Below, piece after piece: positions 1 through 8,308 of a stretch of 64,000 nucleotides of DNA. The DNA comes from UBA11957 sp963603285 (lineage in GTDB: Bacteria > Bacillota > Clostridia > Lachnospirales > Lachnospiraceae): the NCBI GenBank assembly GCA_963603285.1, contig CAVCMG010000006.1:1-64000 (forward strand), given 5' to 3'. Below the pieces are notes generated by a model, which saw nothing but the letters and a program-made list of their open reading frames with translations, searched no databases and had not been told where the DNA came from. The position numbers and the translations under genes were made by a program. Numbering within the stretch: the stretch's first letter is position 1; the number at the start of each line of letters is the position of its first letter.

Positions 1-15
1 TACTTACCTCATAAG

Positions 16-174
16 CTGGACTTACGCTGATAAGCTACACACTTTTAACTGCATTATATATTTTCATACTGTGCGACTGCAGGTGCACCTGCAGAATCTG
101 CTACCGGCAGCGTCTTACGGATGCCCGGCAACAAAAAAACGAGTAACAAAACTGGATTTACGCTAGTCAGCTAC
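16..174. repeat. imperfect 23-nt direct repeat in a gene-free region
   Basis: The segment CTGGACTTACGCTGATAAGC (continuing TAC, 16-38) recurs at 152-174 as CTGGATTTACGCTAGTCAGC (continuing TAC), with 19 of 23 positions equal. The second copy lies in the loop of the terminator hairpin at 131-179. The first copy has no matching stem, so the pair may be a duplicated and partly decayed terminator. I see no gene in 1-224. Confidence 0.5.
77..94. repeat. 18-bp perfect palindrome
   Basis: CTGCAGGTGCACCTGCAG is self-complementary over all 18 bases. It lies in the gene-free first 224 bases, upstream of the terminator of the flavin-reductase-like gene. It could be a protein-binding dyad or part of a larger RNA fold; nothing else in the sequence assigns it a role. 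Confidence 0.6.
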
Positions 175-179
175 TCGTT
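131..179 (-). terminator. Rho-independent terminator of the flavin-reductase-like gene
   Basis: On the minus strand AACGAGTA (179-172) pairs with TACTCGTT (145-138) across a long loop and runs into a T-rich tract at 138-133. It lies about 45 bases past the stop codon of the minus-strand gene ending at 225. Confidence 0.6.
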
Positions 180-224
180 CAAAAGCTATTATATTTTTCT
201 TTTTTGAAAAAGTCAAACAAAAAT

Positions 225-761
225 TTATGGCTCATCCCTAACAGCTATAATTTCACCTACAAAAACAATATGTGGTTGCCAGCCTCCATTGAAATCAGGA
301 TATACTTTTGGCATGGAAGCATAATACTCCTGAACTTCCGTTGCAATATCCTCTTTGGAAAATTGATGCTGATACAACTTTTTGCAGAGAAATGTTAAAC
401 TTGCCTCTTTATAGGTTACGCCCTGAGCGATTTCAACAGGAGTCAGCCCTGCACCAACAGCTTTATCACCATCCCTGCCGGAATGCGAACCAATATAGCC
501 CAATGCCTTTTTACAACTTTCAGGATAAAAACTTACCGTAAAAGTATCGCTGTTTTTCAAAAATTCACTGGTATAACGAGCCGGATGAACATAAACCGTA
601 ACCGTTGGTCTGCTTTTACCTGCATGCCCCCAGATGTTCCCCAGACTGCCCCAGCTAACAGTGCAACTGTTATAATGTTCTATTGAGCCCGCTGTAACAA
701 CAGCCCACTGCTTATCGAACATTTCAAATACCTTATATTCTTTTTCTTTGAAATTTTCCAT
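225..761 (-). CDS. flavin reductase-like FMN-binding split-barrel protein
   Basis: The predicted 178-residue protein resembles the flavin reductase-like split-barrel family, which binds FMN and either reduces it or uses it for redox chemistry. Supporting features are an N-terminal strand ending in the WAVVTAG motif, a CTVSWGSLG segment in the FMN-phosphate region, and the SFYPESCKKALGYIGSHSGRD stretch typical of clostridial members. I start it at ATG 761, because GGAGG lies 8 bases upstream; the earlier GTG at 776 would place that ribosome site inside the coding region. A multi-membrane protein lies just upstream (stop at 801), so the two may share a transcript. The physiological substrate cannot be read from sequence. 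Confidence 0.75.
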   Translation of the reverse strand: MENFKEKEYKVFEMFDKQWAVVTAGSIEHYNSCTVSWGSLGNIWGHAGKSRPTVTVYVHPARYTSEFLKNSDTFTVSFYPESCKKALGYIGSHSGRDGDKAVGAGLTPVEIAQGVTYKEASLTFLCKKLYQHQFSKEDIATEVQEYYASMPKVYPDFNGGWQPHIVFVGEIIAVRDEP

Positions 762-800
762 ATGACTTACCTCCACAAATCCCGATTTTTCTTACAATAT

Positions 801-1514
801 TTACCCTTCCATCATACCAAACGCAATAATCCCTGTCGCAATATACGTTATGATCGAAGCAAACAGTCTTCCCTTCCGGTCTTTTGCAGAACATACGCCG
901 AGATAAATGCCGACTACGCCTAAGACGGCACCGCTGACATATGCAATACTTTTGTTCCAGACGCTTTCTGCAAACCAGGATGCCACGAAAGGATATGTAC
1001 CCAGCATGACATAATGACCGGCCCAGTTACACAGAAAGCCTGCCAGTACACACCACATACCAAAATCCAACGCATGATTTCTGACGGCATATACCACAAA
1101 AAGCAACGTGATCACAAAAATCGGAAACACGCTTACACTCTCAAGCTGTACAAAGTTCACACCGTTTACAGAGAAATTCCAGAGATCCTCTCCGATCGAC
1201 TGCCACAGAAATGTCCCTGCGAACAGTCCAAGGAAAAACGGCGCATACTCTTTGCCTTCCTTCGCCTTTTTGGATGCCACGACCGCCAGCAGCACTGCTG
1301 CCACAAATGCTCCCATACAGAAAACAAAACGTCCCATTGTCGGGGAACTCATCTCATCACCCACCATCACAGCCGGACTGATCAGTTCTCCCCGGTTGAC
1401 AAACAGACGATGCAGTATAATGCAGACTGCCAGGATCAGATACTGTGCCAGAAACGGCAGAACATATTCCTTCATGGAACATTGGGGTTTGTGGTATTTT
1501 TCATAATGATTCAT
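801..1514 (-). CDS. predicted polytopic membrane protein, function unknown
   Basis: The 237-residue protein has about six hydrophobic helices, at roughly residues 20-40, 63-82, 95-110, 128-146, 152-175 and 184-234. A short cytoplasm-like loop reads ASKKAKEGKEYAP. I do not recognise the family. ATG 1514 is preferred over ATG 1520 because GAGG sits 8 bases before it and only 2 before the earlier codon. Its stop is 39 bases before the flavin-reductase-like gene in the same direction, so a two-gene operon is likely. A redox or quinone-related partnership would be speculation. Confidence 0.6.
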   Translation of the reverse strand: MNHYEKYHKPQCSMKEYVLPFLAQYLILAVCIILHRLFVNRGELISPAVMVGDEMSSPTMGRFVFCMGAFVAAVLLAVVASKKAKEGKEYAPFFLGLFAGTFLWQSIGEDLWNFSVNGVNFVQLESVSVFPIFVITLLFVVYAVRNHALDFGMWCVLAGFLCNWAGHYVMLGTYPFVASWFAESVWNKSIAYVSGAVLGVVGIYLGVCSAKDRKGRLFASIITYIATGIIAFGMMEG

Positions 1515-1638
1515 TTTCATATCCTCTTTTTGGTTTTATAGTTTCATTTTATGCTTTTCTCTCCTGTTTTTCTATTATTTTTTTCTGTTTTTATGCTATA
1601 TTGGATGTATATATCATGAAATGGATTGGAGATCACTT

Positions 1639-2871
1639 ATGAATGTTTCAACAGCATTAAACATCCAGAAGGCAACGGAAAATGAGGCAAGAAGAGACCG
1701 GGTTGCCACCTGGTATGTCACTCTTCCGGGAATTCCCGAAGAAGAAAGATGCACCATGGAAAAATCTCTGCGGTATAACTTGTGGAAAGAGCTCGGACGG
1801 TTCATCATTATATATATGGCCTTTTCTCTTCTCTGGGCCTTTGGATACATGAAATACGATCCATTCCAGACGATCACCGGACATGCGCTTATGGGCAAAA
1901 AAACGGTATCTGCTGTCGTGCAGGAAGATGGTACTTCCATCCTGCTGAAAGATCCGAACAGAGGCGAGCATGTCAACTATGATCTTGCCCGTCTGGGAAT
2001 TGACCCGACCGGTCATTCGTACGGAGATCGATTTGTCACATATTGGGATAAGGAAAACGGAAACGATGCAGACTATGTGCTCCTTGCCATTCTCGATCAG
2101 GGACAGGCTTCCAAAATTGAAGGGCTGTATTATGGCGTATTTATGATTGTGTATCTGGCGATCCTGCTTGTCGGTCTGACCATTTTTATTGTCCGAAGGA
2201 AAGCATACACGGGCTGGTTTTCTTTGTTTTACGATCGTCTGGAAAAATATGCTTCAGATTATGGTGTGTACAACATGCGTGCTGCTGACAATGACTATGA
2301 CCTTATCGATGCGGTCATAGCTCATGCGGATACTGACATCTATACTTTCGTGAGGGAGTTTTCCCGGATCCGTATAACCCCGGAGGAAATAAAAGCGAAG
2401 AAAAAACGTATTTTGGGAAGTGTCTGCGTAGCTGTATGTATCATGGCCGTAATTATCCTGGTCATATCGCTGATAACGACTGTACATTTCGCTGTGGATG
2501 ACCGTGCCACCCAGAAACGAACAGCGCTGGTATATCAGGAGCTGCAGAAAGCTATCGATGGAGAAATAACGTCTCTTGGCGAGACTTCCGACGATTACAA
2601 TCTCTCTGATATGGTTGATCGTATGCGGGATTCCTTTCCCGGCGAAACGGTTTACTACAAGCTTCTGACCACAAAAGATTACGTTACTCTTGTCACAACA
2701 ACCGCTGCAAAGAAAAATGTATATCTGGACCGTTATGTGCCGGCACATGGAAATATAGGTGAAGATTCTGCAGTCTACACACTGGAAATAGCGATGGTTT
2801 CGGATGCCATCCAGCCAGACGACATCCTGCATGATTATACCGGAATCCTTGCGCCATCTTCCGCAAAATGA
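1639..2871 (+). CDS. hypothetical protein with three predicted membrane helices
   Basis: The 410-residue protein has hydrophobic helices near residues 54-70, 165-188 and 265-290. A soluble segment lies between the first two, a charged loop between the second and third, and an acidic C-terminal domain follows the third. I recognise no catalytic motif. The start is ATG 1639, with GGAG 7 bases upstream; ATG 1621 has no ribosome site. It diverges from the polytopic membrane gene at 801-1514 and converges on the U32-like gene, whose stop is only 7 bases away. The 124-base divergent gap is AT-rich without a convincing consensus promoter. The long minus-strand frames here are antisense shadows. Confidence 0.6.
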   Translation: MNVSTALNIQKATENEARRDRVATWYVTLPGIPEEERCTMEKSLRYNLWKELGRFIIIYMAFSLLWAFGYMKYDPFQTITGHALMGKKTVSAVVQEDGTSILLKDPNRGEHVNYDLARLGIDPTGHSYGDRFVTYWDKENGNDADYVLLAILDQGQASKIEGLYYGVFMIVYLAILLVGLTIFIVRRKAYTGWFSLFYDRLEKYASDYGVYNMRAADNDYDLIDAVIAHADTDIYTFVREFSRIRITPEEIKAKKKRILGSVCVAVCIMAVIILVISLITTVHFAVDDRATQKRTALVYQELQKAIDGEITSLGETSDDYNLSDMVDRMRDSFPGETVYYKLLTTKDYVTLVTTTAAKKNVYLDRYVPAHGNIGEDSAVYTLEIAMVSDAIQPDDILHDYTGILAPSSAK

Positions 2872-2878
2872 TCCTTTT

Positions 2879-3790
2879 TCAAAACAGATCCAACATATTA
2901 TCCAGATACACTTCCTCCCGGAGCTGCAGCTGATATTCCGGCTTCGTCATATAGTAGAGGATAAATTCGAGAAGCAATGCACTTCCGAGGCTCCGGCCTT
3001 CGATCTTAAAATTAGAAAATCCCATGGGAAGATATACTTTCTGTATATATTCCAGACTGATAAAGCCGGGATTTTTCATAGCTTTTGAAAAGCGGTATCC
3101 TTCCTCCGCGCCCGGCGCTGTGCACAGATGATCCGGGCAATCCTCTCCAAGATTCTGGCGGCTTACGGTCTCATAGCAGCGTTTTCTGTCTTTACAGCCA
3201 AACCAGCAGCATTCGTTGGCGAGAAATTCCACCTTTGCCTTTTGCTCTGCGGACAGGGTTTTCCATCTGGCAAAAGCCTTATTTAACCGGAAATCCGGAA
3301 CAACGTAGCGAAATTCCTCTCTGTTGATTTCATCCAGACACTGCGCAAAATCGGTAAGCACCTTTGTCGTAGAAGAAACGGCATACAGGCCCGGATATGT
3401 CCGCCGTACATAATCCAGCAACAGATCCGAAGCTACAATGATGCCGTTTTGCACCGCTGCATAGTGCTCTGCCAGTGCGCAGAGTCTGTTGCATGTGGCA
3501 TCAGCGAGATGTTCTTTTTTCAGCAGGGAATTACTAAACGTCAGCCGGGCTGAAATTTCATACTGCTGTACAAACTCCAGGACCGCCTGCGGATCATATG
3601 CACCAAATCCTATACGGCCACCGCCCCAGATACAGCCCTCCGGCGCGCCGTAAAGTGAGCCGATCTCACACCAGTCATAAAAATACTCTCTGTGTTTCCG
3701 AAACAGCGGAAGAAATACCCTGTAAAAGTCAAAATGCTCAAACAGGCCCGGAAGATGATACTGTACCCTGCTCACTTTTTCTGTCTTCAT
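2879..3790 (-). CDS. peptidase U32-like protein with a cysteine cluster
   Basis: The 303-residue protein carries the NFKIEGR segment near residue 260, a hallmark of the peptidase U32 family of TIM-barrel proteins (relatives of UbiU/UbiV, RlhA and TrhP). Before it lies a cysteine-rich stretch: ECCWFGCKDRKRC at about 190-205, then CPDHLC about 15 residues on. In characterised U32 members such cysteines bind an iron-sulfur cluster used in hydroxylation chemistry. The protein is shorter than the 400-plus residues of most U32 proteins and lacks their usual N-terminal motif, so the substrate is unknown. GGAGG precedes the ATG. The gene stands alone on the minus strand. Confidence 0.55.
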   Translation of the reverse strand: MKTEKVSRVQYHLPGLFEHFDFYRVFLPLFRKHREYFYDWCEIGSLYGAPEGCIWGGGRIGFGAYDPQAVLEFVQQYEISARLTFSNSLLKKEHLADATCNRLCALAEHYAAVQNGIIVASDLLLDYVRRTYPGLYAVSSTTKVLTDFAQCLDEINREEFRYVVPDFRLNKAFARWKTLSAEQKAKVEFLANECCWFGCKDRKRCYETVSRQNLGEDCPDHLCTAPGAEEGYRFSKAMKNPGFISLEYIQKVYLPMGFSNFKIEGRSLGSALLLEFILYYMTKPEYQLQLREEVYLDNMLDLF

Positions 3791-3906
3791 TTTTCTACCT
3801 CCGGCTGTTTTCTTTACTCTGTATGTACAGGTGATGTACTCGTTCTATAGTATACCAGAACCAGCCCCGTTTGGCACAGACTTTGGCCCATTACACGCAT
3901 AAAAAG

Positions 3907-3943
3907 GGCTTCCTGCCACGATGAACCATCCTGGCAGGAAGCC
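3907..3943 (-). terminator. Rho-independent terminator after the cytidylate-kinase-like gene
   Basis: A perfect 12-bp stem, GGCTTCCTGCCA (3907-3918) with TGGCAGGAAGCC (3932-3943), is followed on the minus strand by CTTTTT. It begins about 24 bases past the stop codon at 3967. Confidence 0.85.
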
Positions 3944-3966
3944 ACTCCTGTCTTATCTGTATACTG

Positions 3967-4554
3967 TTATTCTTCTGCACAGGTCATAATGAGCTTTTCA
4001 CACAGCTCATAGCCCAGCTGCGAACTGTTCAGGCAAAGGGTATAATTAGCTGCCTGTCCCCATTTCTGGTCGGTGTAGAAATTATAGTTTGCCATACGCC
4101 GTTTATCAACGTCTTTCATCAGTTTCAAGGCTTCCTTTTCGGTGACATTGTACAGCTTGCAGATCCGCTGTTGCTTTTCCGGCTGGTTGCCATGGATAAA
4201 GACGTTCACCACATCGTCTCTGTCACGCAGAATATAGTCCGCATTCCGTCCGATGATCACACAGGGCTCTTTATCTGCAAGCTCTAAGATGAGCTTTCGC
4301 TGCACATCGTACAGCTCATCTTCGACAGATTTCCCCATCAGATCCCTTCCGGCAAATGCATAGGCAAACAGTCCTTTTCCAGGAGAAAGCTCTCCGTTTT
4401 TCTCGATGTACTCGGGAGAAAGACCGGACTCTTCGGCGATTTTCTGGATAATGTTCTTGTCATAATAGGCAATGCCCAGCTTCTTTGCGACTTCTTCTCC
4501 GATAAAGCGTCCGCCGCTGCCAAATTCTCTGCTGATCGTAATAATCTTCTTCAT
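3967..4554 (-). CDS. cytidylate kinase-like family protein
   Basis: The 195-residue protein begins MKKIITISREFGSGGRFIGE, a P-loop variant (GSGGRFIG at residues 12-19) typical of the cytidylate-kinase-like family common in Clostridia. The ITISREFGSGG motif separates it from classical Cmk. Later motifs IIGRNADYIL and DKRRMANYNFYTD match the family lid region. Family members are presumed nucleotide kinases; the substrate is not established. ATG 4554 is chosen because a GGGGG ribosome site lies 7 bases before it. It lies 76 bases downstream of the DUF362 gene and probably shares its transcript. Confidence 0.8.
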   Translation of the reverse strand: MKKIITISREFGSGGRFIGEEVAKKLGIAYYDKNIIQKIAEESGLSPEYIEKNGELSPGKGLFAYAFAGRDLMGKSVEDELYDVQRKLILELADKEPCVIIGRNADYILRDRDDVVNVFIHGNQPEKQQRICKLYNVTEKEALKLMKDVDKRRMANYNFYTDQKWGQAANYTLCLNSSQLGYELCEKLIMTCAEE

Positions 4555-4630
4555 TGTCATACCCCCATTCTGGAAAACTTTTGTATTCCTGCTTAGAGTA
4601 TACCACATTTACGACCTTTCTGTATCCGCT

Positions 4631-5680
4631 TTATTTTTCTTCTCTGGTCTTATTTCTTCCCGGGAAGGTATTGTAAATATCCGGATTCCATTCCGGTACA
4701 ATATCCTTTGTAATCTCTTCTACTGTTGTCTCTTTATCGTCATGGTCAATGTCGATGATCGTATATTTATCATTGCCCATGCCCATCTCTTTCATGTAGG
4801 ACAGCTGACGCAGACCGTGTCTTGTCTCCACGCGCTCGATCAGCGCTTTTCCACCGCCGCCCAGCAGAGCATAGATCAGATCGATGCAGGCATTATCTGC
4901 TGCCAGGATGTCGTAGCTTGCCACGATACCAACATCCGGTGTAACAACCGGCTCTGCGCTGCAGCCTTCACAGTCACAGGATACGGACATATTTCTCATA
5001 ACATTGATATAGGAAATATGACCGGCGAAATGATCGATCGTAGCCTTTGTAGACTCAGTGATACGCTCCATCAGCTCTTCCTCGGCGATACTCCACAGGT
5101 TGTCAGAACCCGGAACCGTATGGATTTGGGCTTTACCGATCCGTCCGTCTGCACAGCCAATACCCAAGTTCTTGTTAGAACCGCCAAAACCGCCCATGGT
5201 GTGACCCTTGAAATGGGTCAGTGTCAGCATGGAATCGTAGTTCAGCATATGATCGCCGACATGCATTTCGTCAAACCATTTACCGCCCTTTACCGGAAGT
5301 GTGGTAACACCGTCCTCATCCATGATATCTACCGGGCAGAATATCCAGCCGTTGGTTTCCAGTGTCTTTCTGTGGGCTTCTGTCGTATAGCGGCTGCCCT
5401 CGTAATAGGTGTTTGTCTCTACAACCGTAGCTTCCGGCAGCTTGTCGTTGTACAGTGCCTTGACCCACGGACGCGGGATGATATTCGGACCTTCAGCCTC
5501 ACCGGTATGCAACTTGATCGCTACCTTGCCGTCCAGACCCTTGGATACTTTGTCGTAGATCTTTTTCAGGCCCTCCGGGGAAAGATCCCTTGTAAAATAC
5601 ACAACGGATGATTCTCCTGTTCTTTTTTCAAAAGGTACATACTTGTTGCCGTCTTTGCCCGGCACTTTGGCTTTCTGCAT
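4631..5680 (-). CDS. DUF362 domain-containing protein
   Basis: The 349-residue protein matches DUF362 throughout: VVYFTRDLSPEGL near the N-terminus, VAIKLHTGE, NTYYEGSRYTTEAHR, HFKGHTMGGFGGSNKNLGIG, and a CDCEGCSAEP cysteine motif near residue 240. These proteins are widespread in anaerobes, often fused to or paired with 4Fe-4S ferredoxin domains, and have no firm reaction. No classical ferredoxin domain is present. The start is ATG 5680: GGAGG lies 8 bases upstream, inside the apparent 5-codon extension that begins at 5695. A second, ferredoxin-containing DUF362 protein is cut by the right end of the window. Confidence 0.8.
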   Translation of the reverse strand: MQKAKVPGKDGNKYVPFEKRTGESSVVYFTRDLSPEGLKKIYDKVSKGLDGKVAIKLHTGEAEGPNIIPRPWVKALYNDKLPEATVVETNTYYEGSRYTTEAHRKTLETNGWIFCPVDIMDEDGVTTLPVKGGKWFDEMHVGDHMLNYDSMLTLTHFKGHTMGGFGGSNKNLGIGCADGRIGKAQIHTVPGSDNLWSIAEEELMERITESTKATIDHFAGHISYINVMRNMSVSCDCEGCSAEPVVTPDVGIVASYDILAADNACIDLIYALLGGGGKALIERVETRHGLRQLSYMKEMGMGNDKYTIIDIDHDDKETTVEEITKDIVPEWNPDIYNTFPGRNKTREEK

Positions 5681-5746
5681 GTTTTCATCCTCCATTTTCT
5701 GTATTCATACTGTATTGTGTATGGATGTTATAGTGCTCTTTATCAT

Positions 5747-5776
5747 AGTTTAGTTTATTTTAACACCTAAAGTCAA
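5747..5776 (-). promoter_or_regulatory. possible promoter of the DUF362 gene
   Basis: On the minus strand TTGACT (5776-5771) is followed after 18 bases by TAAACT (5752-5747). It lies about 70 bases upstream of the start codon, in the 103-base gap after the MATE gene. Confidence 0.45.
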
Positions 5777-5783
5777 CTGCAGG

Positions 5784-7121
5784 TCAAGATTTTTTTGCAG
5801 ACTGGCGCATCCTGCGATATACCGTGATCTGATACAGCACAATAGCCATCCATCCTATTCCGGTAGCCATGGCAACTGCCTTTAAGCCCCAGCGGCTGAT
5901 CCACAGATAAGACAGGATAACACGGATCGATATCTGCAGGATGGCACCAATCACAGGTACCTCCACTCTGCCGATACCACGAAAATAGCCGACAAAGGTA
6001 CTTCCGGTAAAACAAAAGACATAGACCAGAGAAATAATCAGCATATAGTCATCCGCATTCTGCAAAACCGCAGCCGACGGATTGCCCATCAGCAGGATCA
6101 CGGCCTTCTGCGTTACAACAGCCATCAGTACCGACAACACGACTGCCAGCGGCAACATAACCGTCAGTCCCTTCCAGAAACCGGCTTTGCATCTTTCTTT
6201 ATTTCCGGTTCCATGGTTCTGTGCGGTAAAAACAGAGATCGCAGCGGCTCCACTGTCACTGAAGGAATTGGCAAAGCCTTCAATGCGCATGGTGGCGGTA
6301 TACGCCGCGATCATATCGGTTCCACCGGTATTCACAGCGCCCTGCACCAGCAGCTTACCGATATACAGACTGGACTGATGAAGGGCTGAGACCAGACCAA
6401 ATCTGGCCGTCCGTTTTATCAGTGTTTTGTCATACCCCATATCCGAACGGGTGAAAGAATATTCCATGTGTTTTTTCCTCATGATGCACAGGCAGATAAC
6501 AGAAGCCAGTCCCTGTGCAATCACAGTAGCTGCGGCCGTACCTTCTGTTCCCCGGTGAAATCCTGCTACGAACAGCAGATCCAGTGCCGTATTCAGACAC
6601 ATGGCGATCATAAGGGTATACAACGGTGTTTTGGTATCTCCTGCCGCCTGCAGTGCAGCTGCACACCAGTTATACAGGAAGGTAACCGGCAACCCCAGCA
6701 ATATAATCACGAGATATCTTCTCGCATACACAGTAACATCTGCTGGAGTATCCAATATCCGCAGGACGCCAGACAGAGCTGCTGTACTTACCAGACTCAG
6801 AAGCACTGCCATACCACCGCCAAGCAGCAGGGACAGAAAGCTTTCTTTTCGCAGACTCTCCCATTTTCTCTGGCCGTACAGCTCCGCAAATACAACGGAC
6901 ATACCATTACAGCCGCCATTGATGATGAAGATAAACAGATTCATTACACTTCCGGCCACACCTACAGCTGCGAACGCTGTACTTCCCACATAATGTCCGA
7001 TGATCATTGCGTCGATCGTATTATAAAACTGCTGCAATATATTCCCCACGATCAATGGCAGCATCAGCGCGATCAGTTCTCTTCTTATATTTCCGTGCAG
7101 CAGATCCTTTGTTTCTCCCAT
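5784..7121 (-). CDS. MATE family efflux transporter
   Basis: The 445-residue protein has about twelve predicted helices and the layout of MATE exporters. It opens with a cytoplasmic start and RRELIALMLPLIVGNILQQFYNTIDAMIIG, then AFAAVGVAGSV, two features typical of the NorM/DinF-like clostridial branch. These proteins export cationic drugs or metabolites in exchange for Na+ or H+. I use ATG 7121 because GAGAAGG lies immediately upstream, although the spacing is short; a TTG at 7142 is the alternative. It is divergent from the LysR gene at 7332, so that LysR could act on it. The substrate cannot be told from sequence. Confidence 0.85.
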   Translation of the reverse strand: MGETKDLLHGNIRRELIALMLPLIVGNILQQFYNTIDAMIIGHYVGSTAFAAVGVAGSVMNLFIFIINGGCNGMSVVFAELYGQRKWESLRKESFLSLLLGGGMAVLLSLVSTAALSGVLRILDTPADVTVYARRYLVIILLGLPVTFLYNWCAAALQAAGDTKTPLYTLMIAMCLNTALDLLFVAGFHRGTEGTAAATVIAQGLASVICLCIMRKKHMEYSFTRSDMGYDKTLIKRTARFGLVSALHQSSLYIGKLLVQGAVNTGGTDMIAAYTATMRIEGFANSFSDSGAAAISVFTAQNHGTGNKERCKAGFWKGLTVMLPLAVVLSVLMAVVTQKAVILLMGNPSAAVLQNADDYMLIISLVYVFCFTGSTFVGYFRGIGRVEVPVIGAILQISIRVILSYLWISRWGLKAVAMATGIGWMAIVLYQITVYRRMRQSAKKS

Positions 7122-7185
7122 ATCCTTCTCTTTTCTTTTCAACAGTTTCTCATTCTGACTTGCTGAACTGTTATTCTATTGCCGT

Positions 7186-7241
7186 ATCCTGCAAAAGCTT
7201 TTACCTGCAGTTCCATTGAACTCCACATTCTCTTGCAGGAT
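7186..7241. repeat. 9-bp inverted repeat between MATE and LysR genes
   Basis: ATCCTGCAA (7186-7194) and TTGCAGGAT (7233-7241) are exact inverted copies 38 bases apart in the divergent MATE/LysR control region. They may be regulator half-sites for control of both genes, but no second case in the window supports this. Confidence 0.4.
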
Positions 7242-7272
7242 GCAGACTTTACTATACGAAAAATCTTCCGCA

Positions 7273-7301
7273 TTGTAAAATGCATATTTAACATGTATAA
7301 T
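7273..7301 (+). promoter_or_regulatory. predicted promoter of the first LysR gene
   Basis: TTGTAA (7273-7278), a 17-base spacer and a perfect TATAAT (7296-7301) lie 31 bases upstream of the ATG at 7332. Confidence 0.7.
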
Positions 7302-7331
7302 ATAAAACATACTTTATTTTAGGAGAATCCC

Positions 7332-8231
7332 ATGACCCAATCAGAAATTCAGGCATTTTTTGAAATTGTAAAAACAGGATCTATCTCTACCGCTGCTGAA
7401 GCATTATTTGTCACACAGCCTGCACTGACCCGGCGCATCCAGACACTTGAAGCAGAGCTTGGCTATACATTATTTGAACGAAAGAAAGGGCAGAAAAGAA
7501 TTGTACTGACAGACAAGGGAAAAGCTTTTATTTCCGTTGCAAACCGTCTGGAAGACCTCTGGCAGGAAGCGTTGGATATCCGTGAGCTGGAACATACGGA
7601 TCTGCTCAGACTGTCAGCCATTGACAGCGTGAGCAGTTACATTCTCCCCGAAGTTTTCCGCAGTCTTTCCAACGAACCGAAAAAAATCCGGATCAGCTTC
7701 CACCACTGCCATTCTTCCGAAGCCTACGATTATGTGGCCAACGGTATGGTAGATCTGGCTCTGATCTCAGATACGCGGTATTATCCCAATCTGGAAACAA
7801 TTCCTCTGTTTCAGGAACCGATGCTGCTTCTGACAAACTCAGCCACAGATTATCCCGAGAATATTTCTCCCGACATGCTGGATCTGTATAATGAAATCTA
7901 TCTTCCCTGGAATCCGGAATTTGCCTCCTGGCATGACTACTGGTTTGGCAGCGCACCACAGTACCATGCCTATATGGATCAGATGAGCCTGCTGGAATAT
8001 TTTCTTTCCCGGAAAGATACCTGGGCTATCGCACCATTTTCTGTGGCGTACAGTCTCAGCAGGCAGCTTTACATTTCTGTGCAGAAGCTGGACGCAGCCC
8101 CGCCGGACAGGATTATTTATGCCATCAAAAAGGTGAATCGTGAACTGCCATTCGCTGCAATGCTTTTTCATACACTACACAGACAACTCATGACCTTACC
8201 GGAAATATCATTTCTTATGGATGTCAGATAA
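7332..8231 (+). CDS. LysR family transcriptional regulator (copy 1)
   Basis: The 299-residue protein has a winged helix-turn-helix at residues 3-60 (GSISTAAEALFVTQPALTRR) followed by a periplasmic-binding-protein-like effector domain. It shares an uncommon effector-domain signature with the second LysR protein at 8309-9226: a Trp at residue 193 and Trp-His-Asp at 200-202, plus a WAIAPFSV segment near 240. The two are therefore paralogs of one subfamily and probably sense related ligands. GGAG lies 6 bases before the ATG. It is divergent from the MATE exporter and converges on the second LysR gene, with a shared terminator between them. Confidence 0.9.
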   Translation: MTQSEIQAFFEIVKTGSISTAAEALFVTQPALTRRIQTLEAELGYTLFERKKGQKRIVLTDKGKAFISVANRLEDLWQEALDIRELEHTDLLRLSAIDSVSSYILPEVFRSLSNEPKKIRISFHHCHSSEAYDYVANGMVDLALISDTRYYPNLETIPLFQEPMLLLTNSATDYPENISPDMLDLYNEIYLPWNPEFASWHDYWFGSAPQYHAYMDQMSLLEYFLSRKDTWAIAPFSVAYSLSRQLYISVQKLDAAPPDRIIYAIKKVNRELPFAAMLFHTLHRQLMTLPEISFLMDVR

Positions 8232-8235
8232 AGCA

Positions 8236-8277
8236 AAAAGTGGCGGAAATATCACCAACGATATTTCCGCCGCTTTT
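8236..8277. terminator. bidirectional terminator between the two LysR genes
   Basis: GGCGGAAATATC (8242-8253) and GATATTTCCGCC (8260-8271) form a perfect 12-bp stem that A/T flanks extend to about 18 bp, with T runs on both strands. It closely resembles the terminator at 12023-12065 at the other end of the aldolase/permease module. Confidence 0.85.
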
Positions 8278-8308
8278 CACTTTATCTCATTCGTTTTCTC
8301 AGATCCTA

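Noticed and set aside
4472..5611. 379-codon plus-strand frame opposite the DUF362 gene
   Set aside because: It is antisense to clear family motifs and runs across an intergenic gap.
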